From assembly GCF_041146795.1 (NCBI RefSeq), contig NC_135184.1, forward strand, positions 4,296,967 to 4,360,966: DNA of 64,000 nucleotides. Reading direction: 5' to 3'. The position numbers and the translations under genes were made by a program. This document shows, piece after piece, positions 1 through 11,879 of this stretch; positions within the stretch are counted from its first letter, which is position 1, and the number at the start of each line of letters is the position of its first letter. The notes beneath the pieces are model-generated. The model searched no databases. It was not told the origin of the DNA and saw only the letters and a program-made list of their open reading frames with translations. Source of the DNA: Maylandia zebra (taxonomy: Eukaryota > Chordata > Actinopteri > Cichliformes > Cichlidae).

Positions 1-1051
1 GTGAGAAGATTGTCACTCCAAACGTCTTAAATCTGAGCGGCTCATAATCTCAGTCTTTAAGGTTAACATGAAGCCACAGTGTAGAGCTATTAACAGCACC
101 ATGACGGTTATAAATCACATGTTTACACTGCTGTATGTTACTCAGTAACTGTTTAGTTATTACAATAGATAGTCAAATAAACTGGTTTTATTAATAAATA
201 TCATTAGAGAGGGAAATTCTCAGTATGCTGCCAACAGAATATCTGACAATATCCAATACATTTACTTAATGGCTGGTTCTTTATATGTAGGATATAAACA
301 ATAAACAGCAGCATCATTTGACCTGACTGCCTTCATGTAAAAACAACATACATTTGTAAATGTATGTCTAGACCATAATACAGGCCCTGAGTTTACAGTA
401 CAATTTGTCATAATTTAAAGATTTCTTTAAATGCTTTTGTATGTCTTAATAAAGACACTTGGTTACTTATCACAGTTAATTATTTTCTTTCAAATACCCC
501 AGAACCACATTCAAATATAAGGAAATATATACTAGATGTAGATCAAGTGAAGTAAACACCTCACCTCCATTTTACAAATTTTCTACTGGCAATATGGCTC
601 CCAGATTGAAAGAGCAACAGGAAAACACGATCATTAAAATTTTACATGAAACATTAATTTATTAGTCAACTCAATCATTTAATCTTTATAATTATATAAA
701 GTTTAAAGATGATCAGCTTACAAGAACACTTCTGAACCCAGAATTAACAGTGGTTTCCATTTTTGGCAAACACAAGTCTTGAACGTATTCATCTGTAACC
801 AAAATAGCTAAACCATTAGAGTCGGGTAAATGAACCGATCAATAAATTAATCAGTACTGACTAAAAACAAAGACCATGTTAATTATTAAGTGAGATTACA
901 AATAACCTGTATTAATATTATCATTATCATTAATTACAGACATTATTACAGAGCGGTTAATTGGTAACACAGTGTCTACAGAATAATAACTTTTCTTGTG
1001 TAGATTTTCTACTGTTCTTTTAAGTATTGTCTGTTATACAAACTTCTGCAC

Positions 1052-2187
1052 TAGGGCTGCTCAATTAATCGAATTTTAATCACGATTACGATCTGGGCTT
1101 TCAACGATCATTAAAAATGACTGAGCCGATTATTAGCCCCTCCCTCATTTATCCGCGACACCTTAAAGGCCGGTCCGTGAAAATATTGTCGGGCATAAAC
1201 CGTCCGTGGCGCAAAAAAGGTTGGAGACCGCTGATTAAGAGGACCCGAGGGAAGCTCGGAAAGCTAAGCAGAAGTTATTTGGAGAGTTATTTGGAGAGTG
1301 ACTGCCGTTGGTTGAAAAGAGAGTTTAAAAAAAAAAAAAACTTCAGTGGTGTTGCACACTATTTTATATTATTTTTTTAAAGTCATTGTTAACCCTTTAA
1401 AGCCGGTCAGAGCAGCACGCTCCGTTTTGCGTAACTATTTTTAAATCCCTGTAGAACCTGAACCGTGTAAGCTAGCGCAATAATTTGTTTTGCATATGAA
1501 ACCGGAGGAGTTGTACTTACATCTGATGCCATCAGCTTGTCCTCGGTCACGGTTTCGTTCCACATATAGCTTTGCAAAAATTGCATAAAAAGCGCTTGCA
1601 GGAACAAAAACATAATATTCCAGAAACACGCTTTGCCGATCCATCAGCTGTTCGTAACACTTCCCACAGTGAAATGATGCACATGCTGTTTTCTTTGCAA
1701 ATTTGCATCATAGGATTGTTTTTTGTTTTTCCTGCAGTATATAAAAATTGCTGTATCTCCAAAATAAAACTATGAAGACACTCAAAATAAATTTCCTGTT
1801 GTTGTAAACTATTTTTTGCAACTTTATTGTATTTAAAGTTTTGAGGGATAAGCCTCTTAAATTTCTCCAAGTAGAAATATATGTAAACAAAACAAAAGCG
1901 ATTTTCATTTTGTAGTTTATTGCACTTTTTTGCAATTTATGTAATTACTATGGACTTAATGCATACATATTATTAAAATATGGGCTATAACAGTTGTATT
2001 GATGTATAGCAACTTGAAATGCTCCCACAAATGGCACTACAGCATGTAAAAAAAATAATATAAGCTCTGGTGGACTTGGTTCTATAGTAGGTCTTAAAGG
2101 GTTAAATAAATATCGTCAAATAATCGTGATCTCAATTTCAGTGAAAATAATCGTGATTATCATTTTTGCCATAATCGAGCAGCCCTA
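1052..2187. mobile_element. Non-autonomous hAT-type element (MITE) with 8-bp target duplication
   Basis: The ends are the inverted pair TAGGGCTGCTC and GAGCAGCCCTA. An identical 8-bp direct repeat, TTCTGCAC, flanks the element at 1044-1051 and 2188-2195; 8-bp duplications are typical of hAT transposition. Sub-terminal sequence is rich in repeated short motifs such as ATAATCG, CGATTA and CACGATTA. No transposase frame is present, so it must have been moved in trans. About 715 bp in the middle belong to a second, nested element, leaving a hAT element of roughly 420 bp before the nesting. Confidence 0.85.
1393..2101. mobile_element. piggyBac-type MITE nested in the hAT element
   Basis: TTAA is duplicated on both sides (1389-1392 and 2102-2105), and the ends are CCCTTTAA... 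and ...TTAAAGGG. A TTAA target with CCC/GGG-ended inverted repeats is the piggyBac signature. The 709-bp interior has only short chance frames and no DDD transposase, so it is non-autonomous. It sits inside the hAT MITE and is therefore the younger insertion. Confidence 0.8.
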
Positions 2188-3666
2188 TTCTGCACAGTAA
2201 AGCTGTTTAAAACAGTCTTTGGGTGTGAGGTGTACAAATGTGAATTATATCACTGAGTAACACCAATGCTATTCTCTCTTGCTCTGATGACATTTTTCTG
2301 TTATTACTGTATTAACATATGAAACATTATTTTCTCAAATATAGAATTAATGCTTTTGTCCATAAAATGTCAGATAAATGTAATCTTCCAAAACGAAATC
2401 TTAACCCACCAAAGAATTATTCATTTTCTAGCCAACTATACCACTAAATATTAGCATTTAACCATGTGAAATGTGAATATGTTTAATTAAAAAAATTTTT
2501 TTTACATAACTGACATGTCAGTTTGTAAAGTATTTGCTATTTTACATTACAATGTATTTTACATTTCTGGTAGGCCTTGGGACACAGCTGACATTTAGTT
2601 TCAGTAGAACTCGCAGAACAATCTTTTCAGAGGGTTTTATATGAGAATTTATATTTGGAATTGGAACCAAAACCCATCTAACTAAACTCAAAGGGTTTCC
2701 ATTTACAACTATGGCATTCTGTTAAAACATGGTTAATCACAGAAGGCCTGAATTTTAGAGCTTAACACTGCTGTTAGAATAAACTGTTCAGTAAGTGGAG
2801 AATTGCTCCCTGGAGGTCAGTACATGTAAAAGTTTTACAGTGTTTGAATGTTAAAGTTGCAGCTGCTGTAAGAAATTCAGGTGGATTTGTTGCACAAAGG
2901 CAGAACATTCTAGTTGCAACAAGGAAGCGTGTGTGCAGAGGGCCAGACAGACACAGAATAGCAGTACACACCCAGGAAGCAGTTGCACCTTTTTAAAAAA
3001 CAAAACAAAACAACAACAACACACTAGCCTTTTCTTGTAGGCCTGCACCAGAAAAAAGAAAAAGAAAAGAAAGAGAAAAAGCCCTCTAGATAGAAACTAG
3101 TCCAACTATCTCTGCATATCGTATCAACACTAGCCACTTCACTGGAAGCCTAGCAGAGCCTCTGACCGGGATAATCACGATATTTGACACAGCATTTCCT
3201 GACAATTAATAATAAATAAAATAATGTTACATTAGCCTAACAGAGGGTTGTCAAGCTCTGGTTCATTTTGGATAACACTGAACGTTGTAATTTTGGCACC
3301 CAAACCATCAGATGTAATTTGGCTAAGGATGTTTTTTAAAAATATATATTTCACAAGAGAGTTGGCCAGGTTGTCTGTCGTGAAAGCTTCCCGGTGACTA
3401 TAAATGGAGCTGACGAGCTGTCTCACAAGGTAGCAGGAAAGCTAACAAGCTAGTAGGTCAATTTTGGCTGTGGCTACACCTCGCCAGCTGGTCGGGTTGC
3501 AAGATGTCCTCTGTCTTGTTGTTGGTGAAGCTGCTAGCTTAGCAGACTTTGTTTTTAGCCTCAACGGCAGTTGGCTTTGATCCGCTAACCGTCAAGCTAA
3601 GCTAACATGTCGTTAGCATTTGGTAACACAAGTACAAAAATTCCCGATTAAGGGTTTCTGTCATAC

Positions 3667-3883
3667 CTTTATAGTGTACACGGAGGTTGTTCTGAGACAG
3701 TCCGATGTAGCTGAACTTGTCCTTCGGGCTCCAGGATCGGGGAAGTGGAGTCTCGTTTTCGTTAACGGCCGGATAGAGCCGTCGGAGCCGTTGATTGAGC
3801 TCCTTTTCCTGCTCGTTCAGAGCCGAGTCTCCGTGGACAACTACCGACATCAGAAACCCACCGCCGGATGACTGTCCAGACAT
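3667..3883 (-). CDS. ranbp9: RAN-binding protein 9, first coding exon
   Basis: RanBP9 is the scaffold of the CTLH/GID E3 ubiquitin-ligase complex. This exon gives the N-terminal 72 residues. A glycine/serine-rich start is followed by the conserved lead-in to the SPRY domain, including [20 protein letters not shown] and then [15 protein letters not shown]. The [12 protein letters not shown] wording matches RANBP9 better than RANBP10. The first ATG in frame is at 3883 (context GTAGCCATGT, -3 purine); the frame is open upstream without an ATG. The exon ends in phase 1 at a GTATGA donor (3666-3665). Unlike human RANBP9, it lacks the long proline-rich N-terminus. SPRY, LisH, CTLH and CRA domains would be in later exons beyond the left edge. 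The rnf182 neighbour supports RANBP9 identity. Confidence 0.88.
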
Positions 3884-4300
3884 GGCTACGACACGAGTTT
3901 TAGTAAACTGGCTTGTCAGCAACAAGCCAGAGCCACTTGTGTCCGTCAGTGTCAAGTTTTAAAGGGGAGTTAGCAAAGCTAGGAGGCTAAGCTAATTGGC
4001 TTCGCTGGTTGTTGCAGAGGCAGCCAGAGCTGGTTAGCCGAGCAGCTAACCTGGCTAACGCGTTTAGCTTGGCCAGCAAAGGCGAAGCGATCGCTGAAAA
4101 TGACTCAGGTTGACATTAGGTCTGACTAAAACACAAATAGAAACAAGAGGATGAGACTGCCCCACGGGATCTGAGCAAAGAAGTTAAAAAAAAAAAAAAA
4201 ACAGGGAGCTAGTCGGTGCTGGGGGCAAAGTAACTACTAACGTTAGCCTAGACGGATCGACAAAGTATGATGAGCTCGGCTAGCCTCGATCTTTTGTTTG
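3884..4300 (-). promoter_or_regulatory. ranbp9: ranbp9 5' UTR and probable CpG-type promoter
   Basis: Sequence just upstream of the ranbp9 start has more CpG than its surroundings and many GCTAGC/GCTAAC/GTTAGC words. No TATA box is evident at a suitable distance, which fits a broad housekeeping promoter. A poly-A run at 4186-4201 breaks the region. The exact transcription start cannot be set from sequence. Confidence 0.5.
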
Positions 4301-4624
4301 TTGTCGGAGCATTATCCGCTGATCTGATTGGCTGAAAACAGCTCCACTCACTTCCTATGGGAATGTGAAGAAAATACACAGAATGAGCTAAAAACTATCT
4401 TATCAGTAGATTACAAGGTTAACACTGTCAGCAAGTCTTCATGATTATTGTCATCATCATTGTTTTCAGTTTTTAAGCTCTATCATTATTATTACATTTT
4501 AATTATTGATGTTTATAAACTAGATTTACACTTAATTATATGTCTTTCTTTTTAATATCCTATAACAGTGTAAGGTGAAAAATCTATATGGTCTTATTTG
4601 TGGAAGTTTTTTTTTCTTTTATCT

Positions 4625-4800
4625 ACCACTTACTAACTTAACCATATCCACTACTTTGGGTATAAGCCAGAATACCCAGAGAGAACCCACAAAGACACAG
4701 GGAGAACATGCAGGAGAACATACATAGAACATACAGGAGAGGCAGGAAAGGCTGGATTTGAACACAAGGTGCAGGTGCTAACCACCCTTTGAAGGCATCA
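4625..4800 (-). mobile_element. LINE/SINE 3' tail fragment (L2-like)
   Basis: Read on the minus strand, this carries the familiar fish tail words GCATGTTCTCCCTGTGTC, GTGGGTTCTCTCTGGGTA and a CCAGCCTTTCC block. They are typical of 3' ends of L2-like LINEs and their SINE partners. It is the reverse-oriented relative of the copy at 23345-23650. It is truncated and non-coding. Confidence 0.5.
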
Positions 4801-6679
4801 CTTATTTCGGTTTTAATAATATAAACAAGCATACAAGCAGCTTTTGGCAACCAAATGAAGGAAGAACTCTTGTTTAACAAAAAAGAGACTTCAAGCCAGG
4901 CTTGGGGAAGGGCAGCTATCTGTGGTGATCAAGTAGGGGGACTGATGGAAAGGAAATCCAGAAAAGAGGAGCATGGAGAGATCATAAGTGACAAAAAAAG
5001 CTACTTTCAGCTGCACCATATTCAAAAGTGGTCACCATGGCCAATTGCACTGCATGATTGATTGGGCCATGGTGGCTACCAAATACCCAGAACACCAAAG
5101 GGGGGTCTTGTCAGGACTCCTGGTTCAGTTCACCTTGCATTTCCTCATGGAATCAAACCAGGTATCTTACACTTGTTTGTCAAACATGTACACCACTCCA
5201 CTACGGAACCACATGAATAAAAAACCCCAGTCCTCCAGAAACCCTACTCTATAACATTAGAAGCATTTCTCTCACTTGAAGGATTTTCAGAGAGCTTATA
5301 GAGAAGCTTGATAATAATTAATTACAGTAGTTCAGTGTGTAAGTAACATATCTATAGATGTGCCTTCTTCTAGTTTATTAACAGTGTACTGCACATTAAT
5401 TGCATTTTTATTTTTGCCTGCAGTCTCACACATGTTGACAGCCAGGGGGTTATTGGTGCTAATCTTATTTAATTTGCCAATTTTTTAAATATTAATTGAC
5501 ATCTAATTACTACATCATATCAATGACTGTTTGCTTCATTAAAATACATTTATTTGTTTATATAGATTTTTTGTACTGTGAACGAGACTGAACCCGTATT
5601 ACTTTATAAAAGATGTTTTATTAAATACTTGTTAACATGAAGAAGTTTATTAAATCAAATTGCTCTTATGTTCAGTTTACATCTCTGTATTTCTATTTTT
5701 GCTAGACTGTAAACAGTGATGCCCCGGTGATACATATTGGTAGCCTCACTGGGCAGAAGTTAAACATAATTACAGCACATGTAACTTGCACACAGTAACT
5801 GAATGCAACATGTAGTCGATTGCACAGGTAATAAAAGTGGAGTAAAGGTTGATACTAATGATTCTACGTTTAGGGTATAAACAAAAAGTTCAAAATCTTG
5901 ATTAAGGTCGGAGTGAGTTGCATTTTTTACCAAATCCCTTTCACCAACCCCGGCCTCCACTAGGTACAAGTGTCTTTTCCTTCTCTGAAAAAATATTAGC
6001 ACTTTCTTCAGAGTTTACTGTGCTTCATGTAGTAACTAACTGTTAAATAAACACGAATTTAATGTGCAATGTGTACTATGAATTTATCAGGTAAATTTAA
6101 AGACGACCTCTTACCATTTGCGTTGCTATTTTGCAGTGTTTTCCTGTTGTGAGAAAATGTTATGGGGAGGTGGTTGGAATGGATGGTGGCTGTACAAATA
6201 CAGGCCGAGACAGTGAGGGGTAATTATGTAGCCGATGTTTAAGGAAAGGTGGTTTTTAAATTTAGTGTTAATAAAGTTGTATCTTATGATTAATGTGGAC
6301 TTTTTATGTAATAATTTTTCCCTAAACTTGTATTTTTTAAAGGGCCTATAAACATTACAGTACATAGTATTTAGCATCAGAGTTTTGAACTTTAAACTGA
6401 CATGCAGCTAATCAAATTACCTATTAATTAACAGAGAATATTTTTGTCTGGGGCCTCTCTGTGTAGTTCAGCACTAATCCAGCCCTGTTAGTTGATATTT
6501 TAATAGTTAAATTAAAGGAAACCAGCTCAGTCAAAACACACACAGACAGAAAGTAAAACAAAAGCTTGGCAATAATACATAATTCATGCCTGCCCGTGAA
6601 CTAAAAACAGTTGTTTTAAAGATCGTGTTTTGTCTTGTTTGTGTTTCCAGCAGCTCTGATCACTGTTATAAACGAAAAG

Positions 6680-6708
6680 GGGTTTTTTGTTTTGTTTTGT
6701 TTTGTTTG
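6680..6708. repeat. (TTTTG)n microsatellite
   Basis: Several TTTTG units in tandem within otherwise unremarkable spacer. Confidence 0.8.
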
Positions 6709-7767
6709 GCTCACATGGTCTGTGAATGTCCCTCGCGCCAACATGTGGGAATGTTCGTTGCATCACTAAAAAGGAATCTGAAATGATGTTACGCTCCCTG
6801 TAGGGAAGCAGTTGCTCACATTCACATCCCCTGGAAAACACACACATTAGGCCTTGGCTGTTTATCATCAGCAAGACGTGTGCTGTAGAAGCAGAATGGG
6901 TACAAATTGTGCTGGGAACAGCTCCTCAGTGTCTTAAACAAATGAATGAATAAATAATAGTGCAACAGAAATGAAAGCTCGGATTTGAAACCATTGGTGG
7001 AAAATGTATTCATCTATAAACTGAAGCTCTTTATTCTATCCTAATAATTTTTTTTAGAGAGGGATATTTTCTGTTCTCATCTTATATTCAGCAGCTCAAA
7101 CACGAAAAGGCTAATGACACATCAATGCAGTATAAACCAGGATCATAGCAAAATAAGCTATAAAAACAGTTTGTACAAGCAAAGTATTTTAAATCAACAG
7201 CAACCTTTTACAGAAATAATGATTTTCACACATTGAGAATCTCTGGTTGGTGTGTCCTTTTGAACGATATTAAACCAGGAAGTGAAACTGATTAAGAGTC
7301 TCTTTTCCAGAATTCACCAGAACCCCCGAAAGTAAAAACAAAACTCCACACAGAAGGGCTCTGGTGGGATTGACCCTCTTCCTTCTTCTTCTACTGAGCC
7401 ACAGCAAGGCTTAGCTTCAGTGCTTTTTTTATAATTTAATTCTGTATTTATCCATTACAATATTCCATATTGATCACATTTTAGTTTGTACTGATTTTAC
7501 ATGAAAAAGTTCTGGGTGTTGCAAAATAAAGAGGAATAAAACTGACAGAAAATAAAGAATAAAAGTTTCTAAAAAGCAATTCAGAGCAGAATAATCAAAT
7601 AAAGTGGTATTTAAAGCTCGCTTTCTAACCAATGGTGACGCTGTAGAGCGATGTAATAAAGCCCCTGTTTTTATGCATATATATATGTCACAATATGCTG
7701 TTTATGCTTCTCCACTAATCACATGAATTAAAACGCATAATTAAAATTTATGATTTTGTAGAAGTTA

Positions 7768-8032
7768 ACACACTCACTTGATATGTGGAAGGTTGCTGGT
7801 TCAATTCCAGCTGCAGGCACCCTTTGGAGTTGTGACAGGAATACCACCTGGTGCCAAATCCACCTGTTCAACTGCTTATGCAAATATCTAATTAACCAAT
7901 CGTTCAGCTCAACAGATTTAAACTTTAACATGTGGTCAAGACAACGTCTGATTGACAATACTGCAACATTCAGATGAGAAGGTCAGAATTTGGTGTAAAC
8001 AACTGGATAAGTAGAAGAAAATGGATGGATGG
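7768..8032 (+). mobile_element. tRNA-derived SINE-like repeat
   Basis: A pol III B-box-like motif, GGTTCAATTCC, lies at 7798-7808, preceded by a tRNA-like stretch. About 220 bp downstream the repeat ends in an ATGGATGGATGG tail (8021-8032), the usual 3' end of fish LINE-mobilised SINEs. The family cannot be named with certainty. Confidence 0.5.
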
Positions 8033-8084
8033 AACATAATAACATGGATGCCTTATCAACGGTTCAGGGAGAACTGTTGATACA

Positions 8085-8260
8085 AGAACCTGGAGATTCT
8101 CATCATGCGGCAACGGCATGATGCCATCATGTCAATATGGACTAAAATCTGTGAGAAGAAGTTCCAACATCTTGCTCAGTTTATGCCAAGGTAGATCTGA
8201 AGACAAAAACTAGTCTAACCCAGTACAAGATAAAATAATGAGTAATTTGGTAGTCAATTT
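8085..8260 (+). pseudogene. Degraded 3' end of a Tc1/mariner-type transposase
   Basis: Sequence around ATCATGTCAATATGGACTAA, followed by a GAAGTTCCAACATCTTG block and a CCCAGTAC block, resembles the transposase C-terminus and 3' flank of a common fish Tc1-like family. Frames are broken and no terminal inverted repeat was found. Confidence 0.45.
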
Positions 8261-8748
8261 GGCACCTTTTAAAAGGTTTGTATTTGTATTATTATATTAA
8301 GGTAAAACAAAAAATGCCATCAGAGGTTAAAGACTATTTTAATAAGCCACAAACGATAGCAGTACAATGTTATTCATCTCATACTCATTTATCAGCTTGT
8401 GTTTGACTTTGCTCTCTCAGTCAGTTATCTCTCCAGACGTCTCCGCTCCAGACAATAGCAAGTAAGCATGAAAACATGACTGTTAATTTGACTTTCAAAC
8501 TTACAGTGTAAACACTGCTGTTACATTTGCACCAAAATCTTAAACAACAATCTGAGCTGGTCTGAAGCAGATTCTAACTGTTTTAATTGACAGAGATGTT
8601 CTGTCAGTTATCAGTCACTCCATTAGCTGACATCTTTTTGCAAGGATTAACAGCCTGAATAAAGACACTGGAAATAAAGACTTTTGCAAGGACAGGACAT
8701 CCAGCAAAACCTCAGCAGTGAAGGTGGATGTTGGGGTGGATGGTCACA

Positions 8749-8762
8749 GCACCCTCTGGTGG
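8749..8762 (-). promoter_or_regulatory. CTCF-like motif
   Basis: On the minus strand this reads CCACCAGAGGGTGC, 13 of 14 positions of the consensus CCASYAGRKGGCRS. It lies in the spacer about 1 kb from the rnf182 3' end. This is a motif match only. Confidence 0.4.
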
Positions 8763-9785
8763 CTCAGACTAATAATACAGTACTCTGTGAATAGACGTTA
8801 ACAGCAGAGATCCCACGTCTTTAAAAAAAAACCCACTAGCTTAATGTTTGACTAATTATATCAGCTAGATCCTGCTTTTCCCTCCAATGTTAGTTATCAG
8901 CAAACATTATTATTATTATGCCTCCTTTTATTCTATTTGAGGGAATTAATCATTTTAGCTGGCAGGGCTTTAATCGGAACAAAATGATTTGTCCCTCTGA
9001 CACAAGCAATGAGTGTGTTTAAGATCAAATCTAAGATCTCAGAGACAACGTTTAAGAGCTCTGCTGCTGATCTGCAGGTTGCATATTATATCTCTATTAA
9101 AGGTACCTATTGTGTTTTTCTCATGTTCTTTCAGATATGTACTGCTACACTGGCAGATGCTCGTGCCTAAACATGGCCAAATTTTCAAATGATGATGTTA
9201 GTCATGTGAAAGTAATCCCAATCAGCCAAAAGTTCAGCCTGATCTAAATACTCTGTCAGTTTTATTTTTAATCTTCACTCTGCACGATGACAGGATAGCT
9301 CTGATATGATCATCTCAGGTGCACAGCTCTGGCTGTGACCACAGGAGCTGCACCCACCTGTGGTTCAAACCTTATGTTTGCCACTCATGGCACTCGGAAG
9401 AAAGCTTGTTGGTTAATAGCTAACCTGATGTATCAGGGAATAGGTTAAAGAGGACACCATGTATGTAAATCAGCCACACCAATGTGGAGATGAGAACAGT
9501 CTGTACATTCCTTTAGATTTTGAACTATAACATCATAATGCATTACATTAAACAGTGACTTCAGAAGTAGTGTTTTAGTTGAAGCTATCTGACATTTTGA
9601 GCTTTATTAGGTAAGTAAATTATCAGCCTAAAAACTGCACAAATTAAGATGTATGAGCTCCACCTTTATGCCATTCAAATAACAGTTCACATGGTTAGCT
9701 ACACAGTAACATCCCCATTAGTCAATTCTGGAGATCTATTGTCAAGCATGTTCAAAGCAAAGCATTGCCTGTTCATTTGGTTGCA
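8763..9785. other. Spacer and rnf182 3' flank
   Basis: No gene is seen. A minus-strand AATAAA (9608-9603) about 180 bp past the rnf182 stop is a candidate poly(A) signal, so part of this stretch is probably rnf182 3' UTR. The rest is AT-rich with scattered homeodomain-type TTAATCA/TTAAT words and no clear repeat. Confidence 0.45.
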
Positions 9786-10649
9786 TTATGATGGTAAGCA
9801 GTCCCAGAACTCATGGCAGATACACTGGCAGAACCCATAGACCATGATCACGATGAGGCTGGCAGGAACCAGGCTCACCAGAAGCACCCCAAGTGTTGTC
9901 CTCTGCATTATGAGCAGGTAAACCCCCATAGGCAGGGAGCTAAAGTACAAGAGCCCCAGGACCCATACCAATGCCCGGGCTGAAGTCTGGCACAGGAGGG
10001 CTGCACAGTTCCACACTGTCCACCTCTCTGCGATGGATGCCATAGAGTCTTGACTGGATGAGTGGTAGTCCTGGTTTGACAGGTGAGAGCCATGTATCTG
10101 CTGGTAGGGATGGATGTCTTGGGTGGATATGGATGCGGGCGGAGGCTCCATGATAGTAATGACCACAAAATTAGGGGAGCTGCGGATGGTGGAGTAAGGG
10201 GTAGAGGAAGATGTGGAGGAGGAAGTAGATATCACAGGTGAATTGCTGCTCATCAGTGAGCTCAGGCGCATGGGGCTTAGGAGCAGCTCCGTAGTTGCCT
10301 CCTGGTGGAACTGCCGGTTTCTCTGATTCCTGTTTTGGAGGGCCAGCGTTGCCACCAGGTTGCAGTCATCTGGCAGGTTGCTCACAGCATCTCCTGGCAG
10401 TCTAGTGAGATAGCGACAAAACGGACACACCAAGGCATTGGGAGGCGACTCACCCAAATCCAGGATCTTAATGAGACATTTGGAGCAGAGACGGTGGCAG
10501 CACTCAAGCACCTTAGGCCTTCGACTCCCCAGGTTGTAGGCGCAGTAGCAGATCTTACACTCCATCTCTTCAGTGCCCAGCATGTCCACAAAGCTAGAAC
10601 CTCCAACACCACCACCACTATCCTCGGGGTTTTGCATCTCTAGCATCAT
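9786..10649 (-). CDS. rnf182: RING finger protein 182 (membrane E3 ubiquitin ligase)
   Basis: A complete 287-codon gene in one exon. Its role, from the family, is an E3 ligase anchored in internal membranes that targets proteins such as the V-ATPase c subunit. A C3HC4 RING spans residues 31-78 (C31, C34, C50, H52, C55, C58, C75, C78). Next come the family block TELLLSPMRLSSL (about 120-132), a Ser/Thr-rich linker longer than in human, and the conserved TVWNCAALLCQTS. Two C-terminal membrane segments follow at about 226-247 and 252-273, then the cysteine-rich tail FCQCICHEFWDC. Human RNF182 is 247 residues; the extra length is in the N-terminus and linker. ATG 10649 is the first in frame; M5, M23 and M29 are alternatives. 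The neighbouring ranbp9 matches the mammalian 6p23 arrangement. Confidence 0.93.
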   Translation of the reverse strand: MMLEMQNPEDSGGGVGGSSFVDMLGTEEMECKICYCAYNLGSRRPKVLECCHRLCSKCLIKILDLGESPPNALVCPFCRYLTRLPGDAVSNLPDDCNLVATLALQNRNQRNRQFHQEATTELLLSPMRLSSLMSSNSPVISTSSSTSSSTPYSTIRSSPNFVVITIMEPPPASISTQDIHPYQQIHGSHLSNQDYHSSSQDSMASIAERWTVWNCAALLCQTSARALVWVLGLLYFSSLPMGVYLLIMQRTTLGVLLVSLVPASLIVIMVYGFCQCICHEFWDCLPS

Positions 10650-11174
10650 CCTGTGCTCAAACTTTATCCAACTCTAAGATCAAACGCAAAATCCAACCAA
10701 AAGCTCAAGTCCAAGCTCAGCACCGGTACTTTTCCCATAGATGGAGACACTGATGAAGGTCCTCTTCACTGAAGATCTAGGCTTCATTGCGGCTGTCTCC
10801 TAAAATGTGTGTGTGTGTGTGTTTCAATGTGAAGCGAGAAGAGAGACATGTGAGAAGGTGAAGCCCCTCGCAGGATTTGGCCTCTGGCGGTTGCTTGGCT
10901 CCAAGCAGTTGGGTTGACCGTGCTTCATTTGGAGTAAAAAGCCTTTCATGAGCCGCACAAAAAAGGGGGGAGAAGGGTGAGAGAGACACTGAGAGAAAGA
11001 CCTAAAGAGAGAGAGAGAGAGTGAGAGACAGAGAGAGGGAGGGAGACACATAACTGTTAACACAGCAAACAGAGGCGAAAGGACAACAAAGCAGAGCCTG
11101 TACAAACCAGAGCTGGAATTTTCGAGTCTGATCTTTTGTTGCTCCATGAAATTCAGCCCAATTAGTGACTGATG

Positions 11175-11178
<4 letters not shown>
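10650..11178 (-). promoter_or_regulatory. rnf182: rnf182 5' leader/upstream region with simple repeats
   Basis: Sequence upstream of the rnf182 ATG. It contains a short (TG)n at 10806-10820 and a GA-rich tract at about 11008-11046. The coding sequence of this gene family is in one exon, so non-coding 5' exons could lie here or farther right. No TATA box or clear start site is seen. Confidence 0.35.

Positions 11179-11252
<74 letters not shown>
11179..11252. repeat. (CA)37 microsatellite
   Basis: A pure, uninterrupted CA dinucleotide run of about 74 bp. It produces spurious long poly-(TH)/(CV) reading frames on both strands. Its purity suggests it is highly polymorphic. It lies about 0.5 kb upstream of rnf182. 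Confidence 0.97.
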
Positions 11253-11255
<3 letters not shown>

Positions 11256-11604
11256 CTGTATTCATGACTTCCGTGACTTACCTTCATACCACACTTGCTG
11301 TAGACTTAACCATTAGTTGCCTACACACATGCCAACCTGAAATCATGTCCTCACCTTTAATAATTTACGTAGCATGGATTACATTTTTGTCTCTGGGAGG
11401 AAGACACACCCTCATAATGTGGCATTGTAAACACGCAGCATGGATAAAACCCAGGTAACACACACAAACAGACAACAACTGCAGCTCCCTGTTAATGGTC
11501 TGCAAAAATAAGTGTGCATGAAAAGTTGAATGAGTTTCTATATAAATAACTTTATCTGTGTTGTACAACACTTTGGTCAGCCATAATGCTATATAAATAA
11601 ACTA

Positions 11605-11872
11605 TGGTATGTTATGACCCATCCTGGAGGGGCTCAGAGTAAGGTTCGGGCATCTGACAAGGATGCCCCCTGGGCGCCTCCTGGGTGAGGTGTAGACCCA
11701 GGACACGCTGGAGAGATTATATCTCTCGGCTGGCCTGGGAACGCCTTGGTGTTCCCCCGGATAAGCTGGAGGAGCTGGCTGGGGAGAGGGAGGTCTGGGC
11801 TTCTCTGCTTAGGCTGCTGCCCCCGCGACCCGACCCCGGATAAAGCGGATGAAGATGGATGGATGGATGTTA
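11605..11872 (+). mobile_element. LINE ORF2 3' end fragment
   Basis: This decodes, with gaps, to the tail of a fish LINE polyprotein. The DNA words ACCCAGGACACGCTGGAGAG, TCTCGGCTGGCCTGGGAACG and GCTGCTGCCCCCGCGACCCG are recognisable; the last precedes the stop and a GATGGATGGATG 3' tail. It is 5'-truncated, as is usual for LINE copies. The internal RT piece at 55700-55925 may belong to the same kind of element. Confidence 0.7.
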
Positions 11873-11879
11873 TGGTGTG

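Larger units (their letters stand above)
1..3666 (-). other. ranbp9: ranbp9 intron 1 (partial)
   Basis: This is AT-rich non-coding sequence downstream, on the minus strand, of the ranbp9 exon 1 splice donor. The next expected coding block (the start of the SPRY domain) is not found in either strand here, so intron 1 is at least 3.6 kb and continues past the left edge. The only structured content is the nested hAT/piggyBac MITE pair at 1044-2195. In the rest (1-1043 and 2196-3600) I see no gene. Confidence 0.7.
4301..7760. other. Intergenic, ranbp9 to rnf182
   Basis: This is AT-rich spacer with no supportable gene on either strand. Open frames are short and lack domain signatures. It holds a LINE/SINE tail fragment (4625-4800) and a TTTTG simple repeat (6680-6708); otherwise nothing recognised. 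In human, MCUR1 lies between RANBP9 and RNF182 (recalled); no mcur1 exon was recognised here. Confidence 0.6.

Noticed and set aside
3884-3955. 24-residue upstream extension of ranbp9 exon 1
   Set aside because: The frame is open but contains no ATG before 3883; the good Kozak context at 3883 fits the true start.
10824-11458. Long frames of repeating Cys-Val or Thr-His on both strands
   Set aside because: They are translations of the (CA)n/(TG)n microsatellite and its flanks, not genes.
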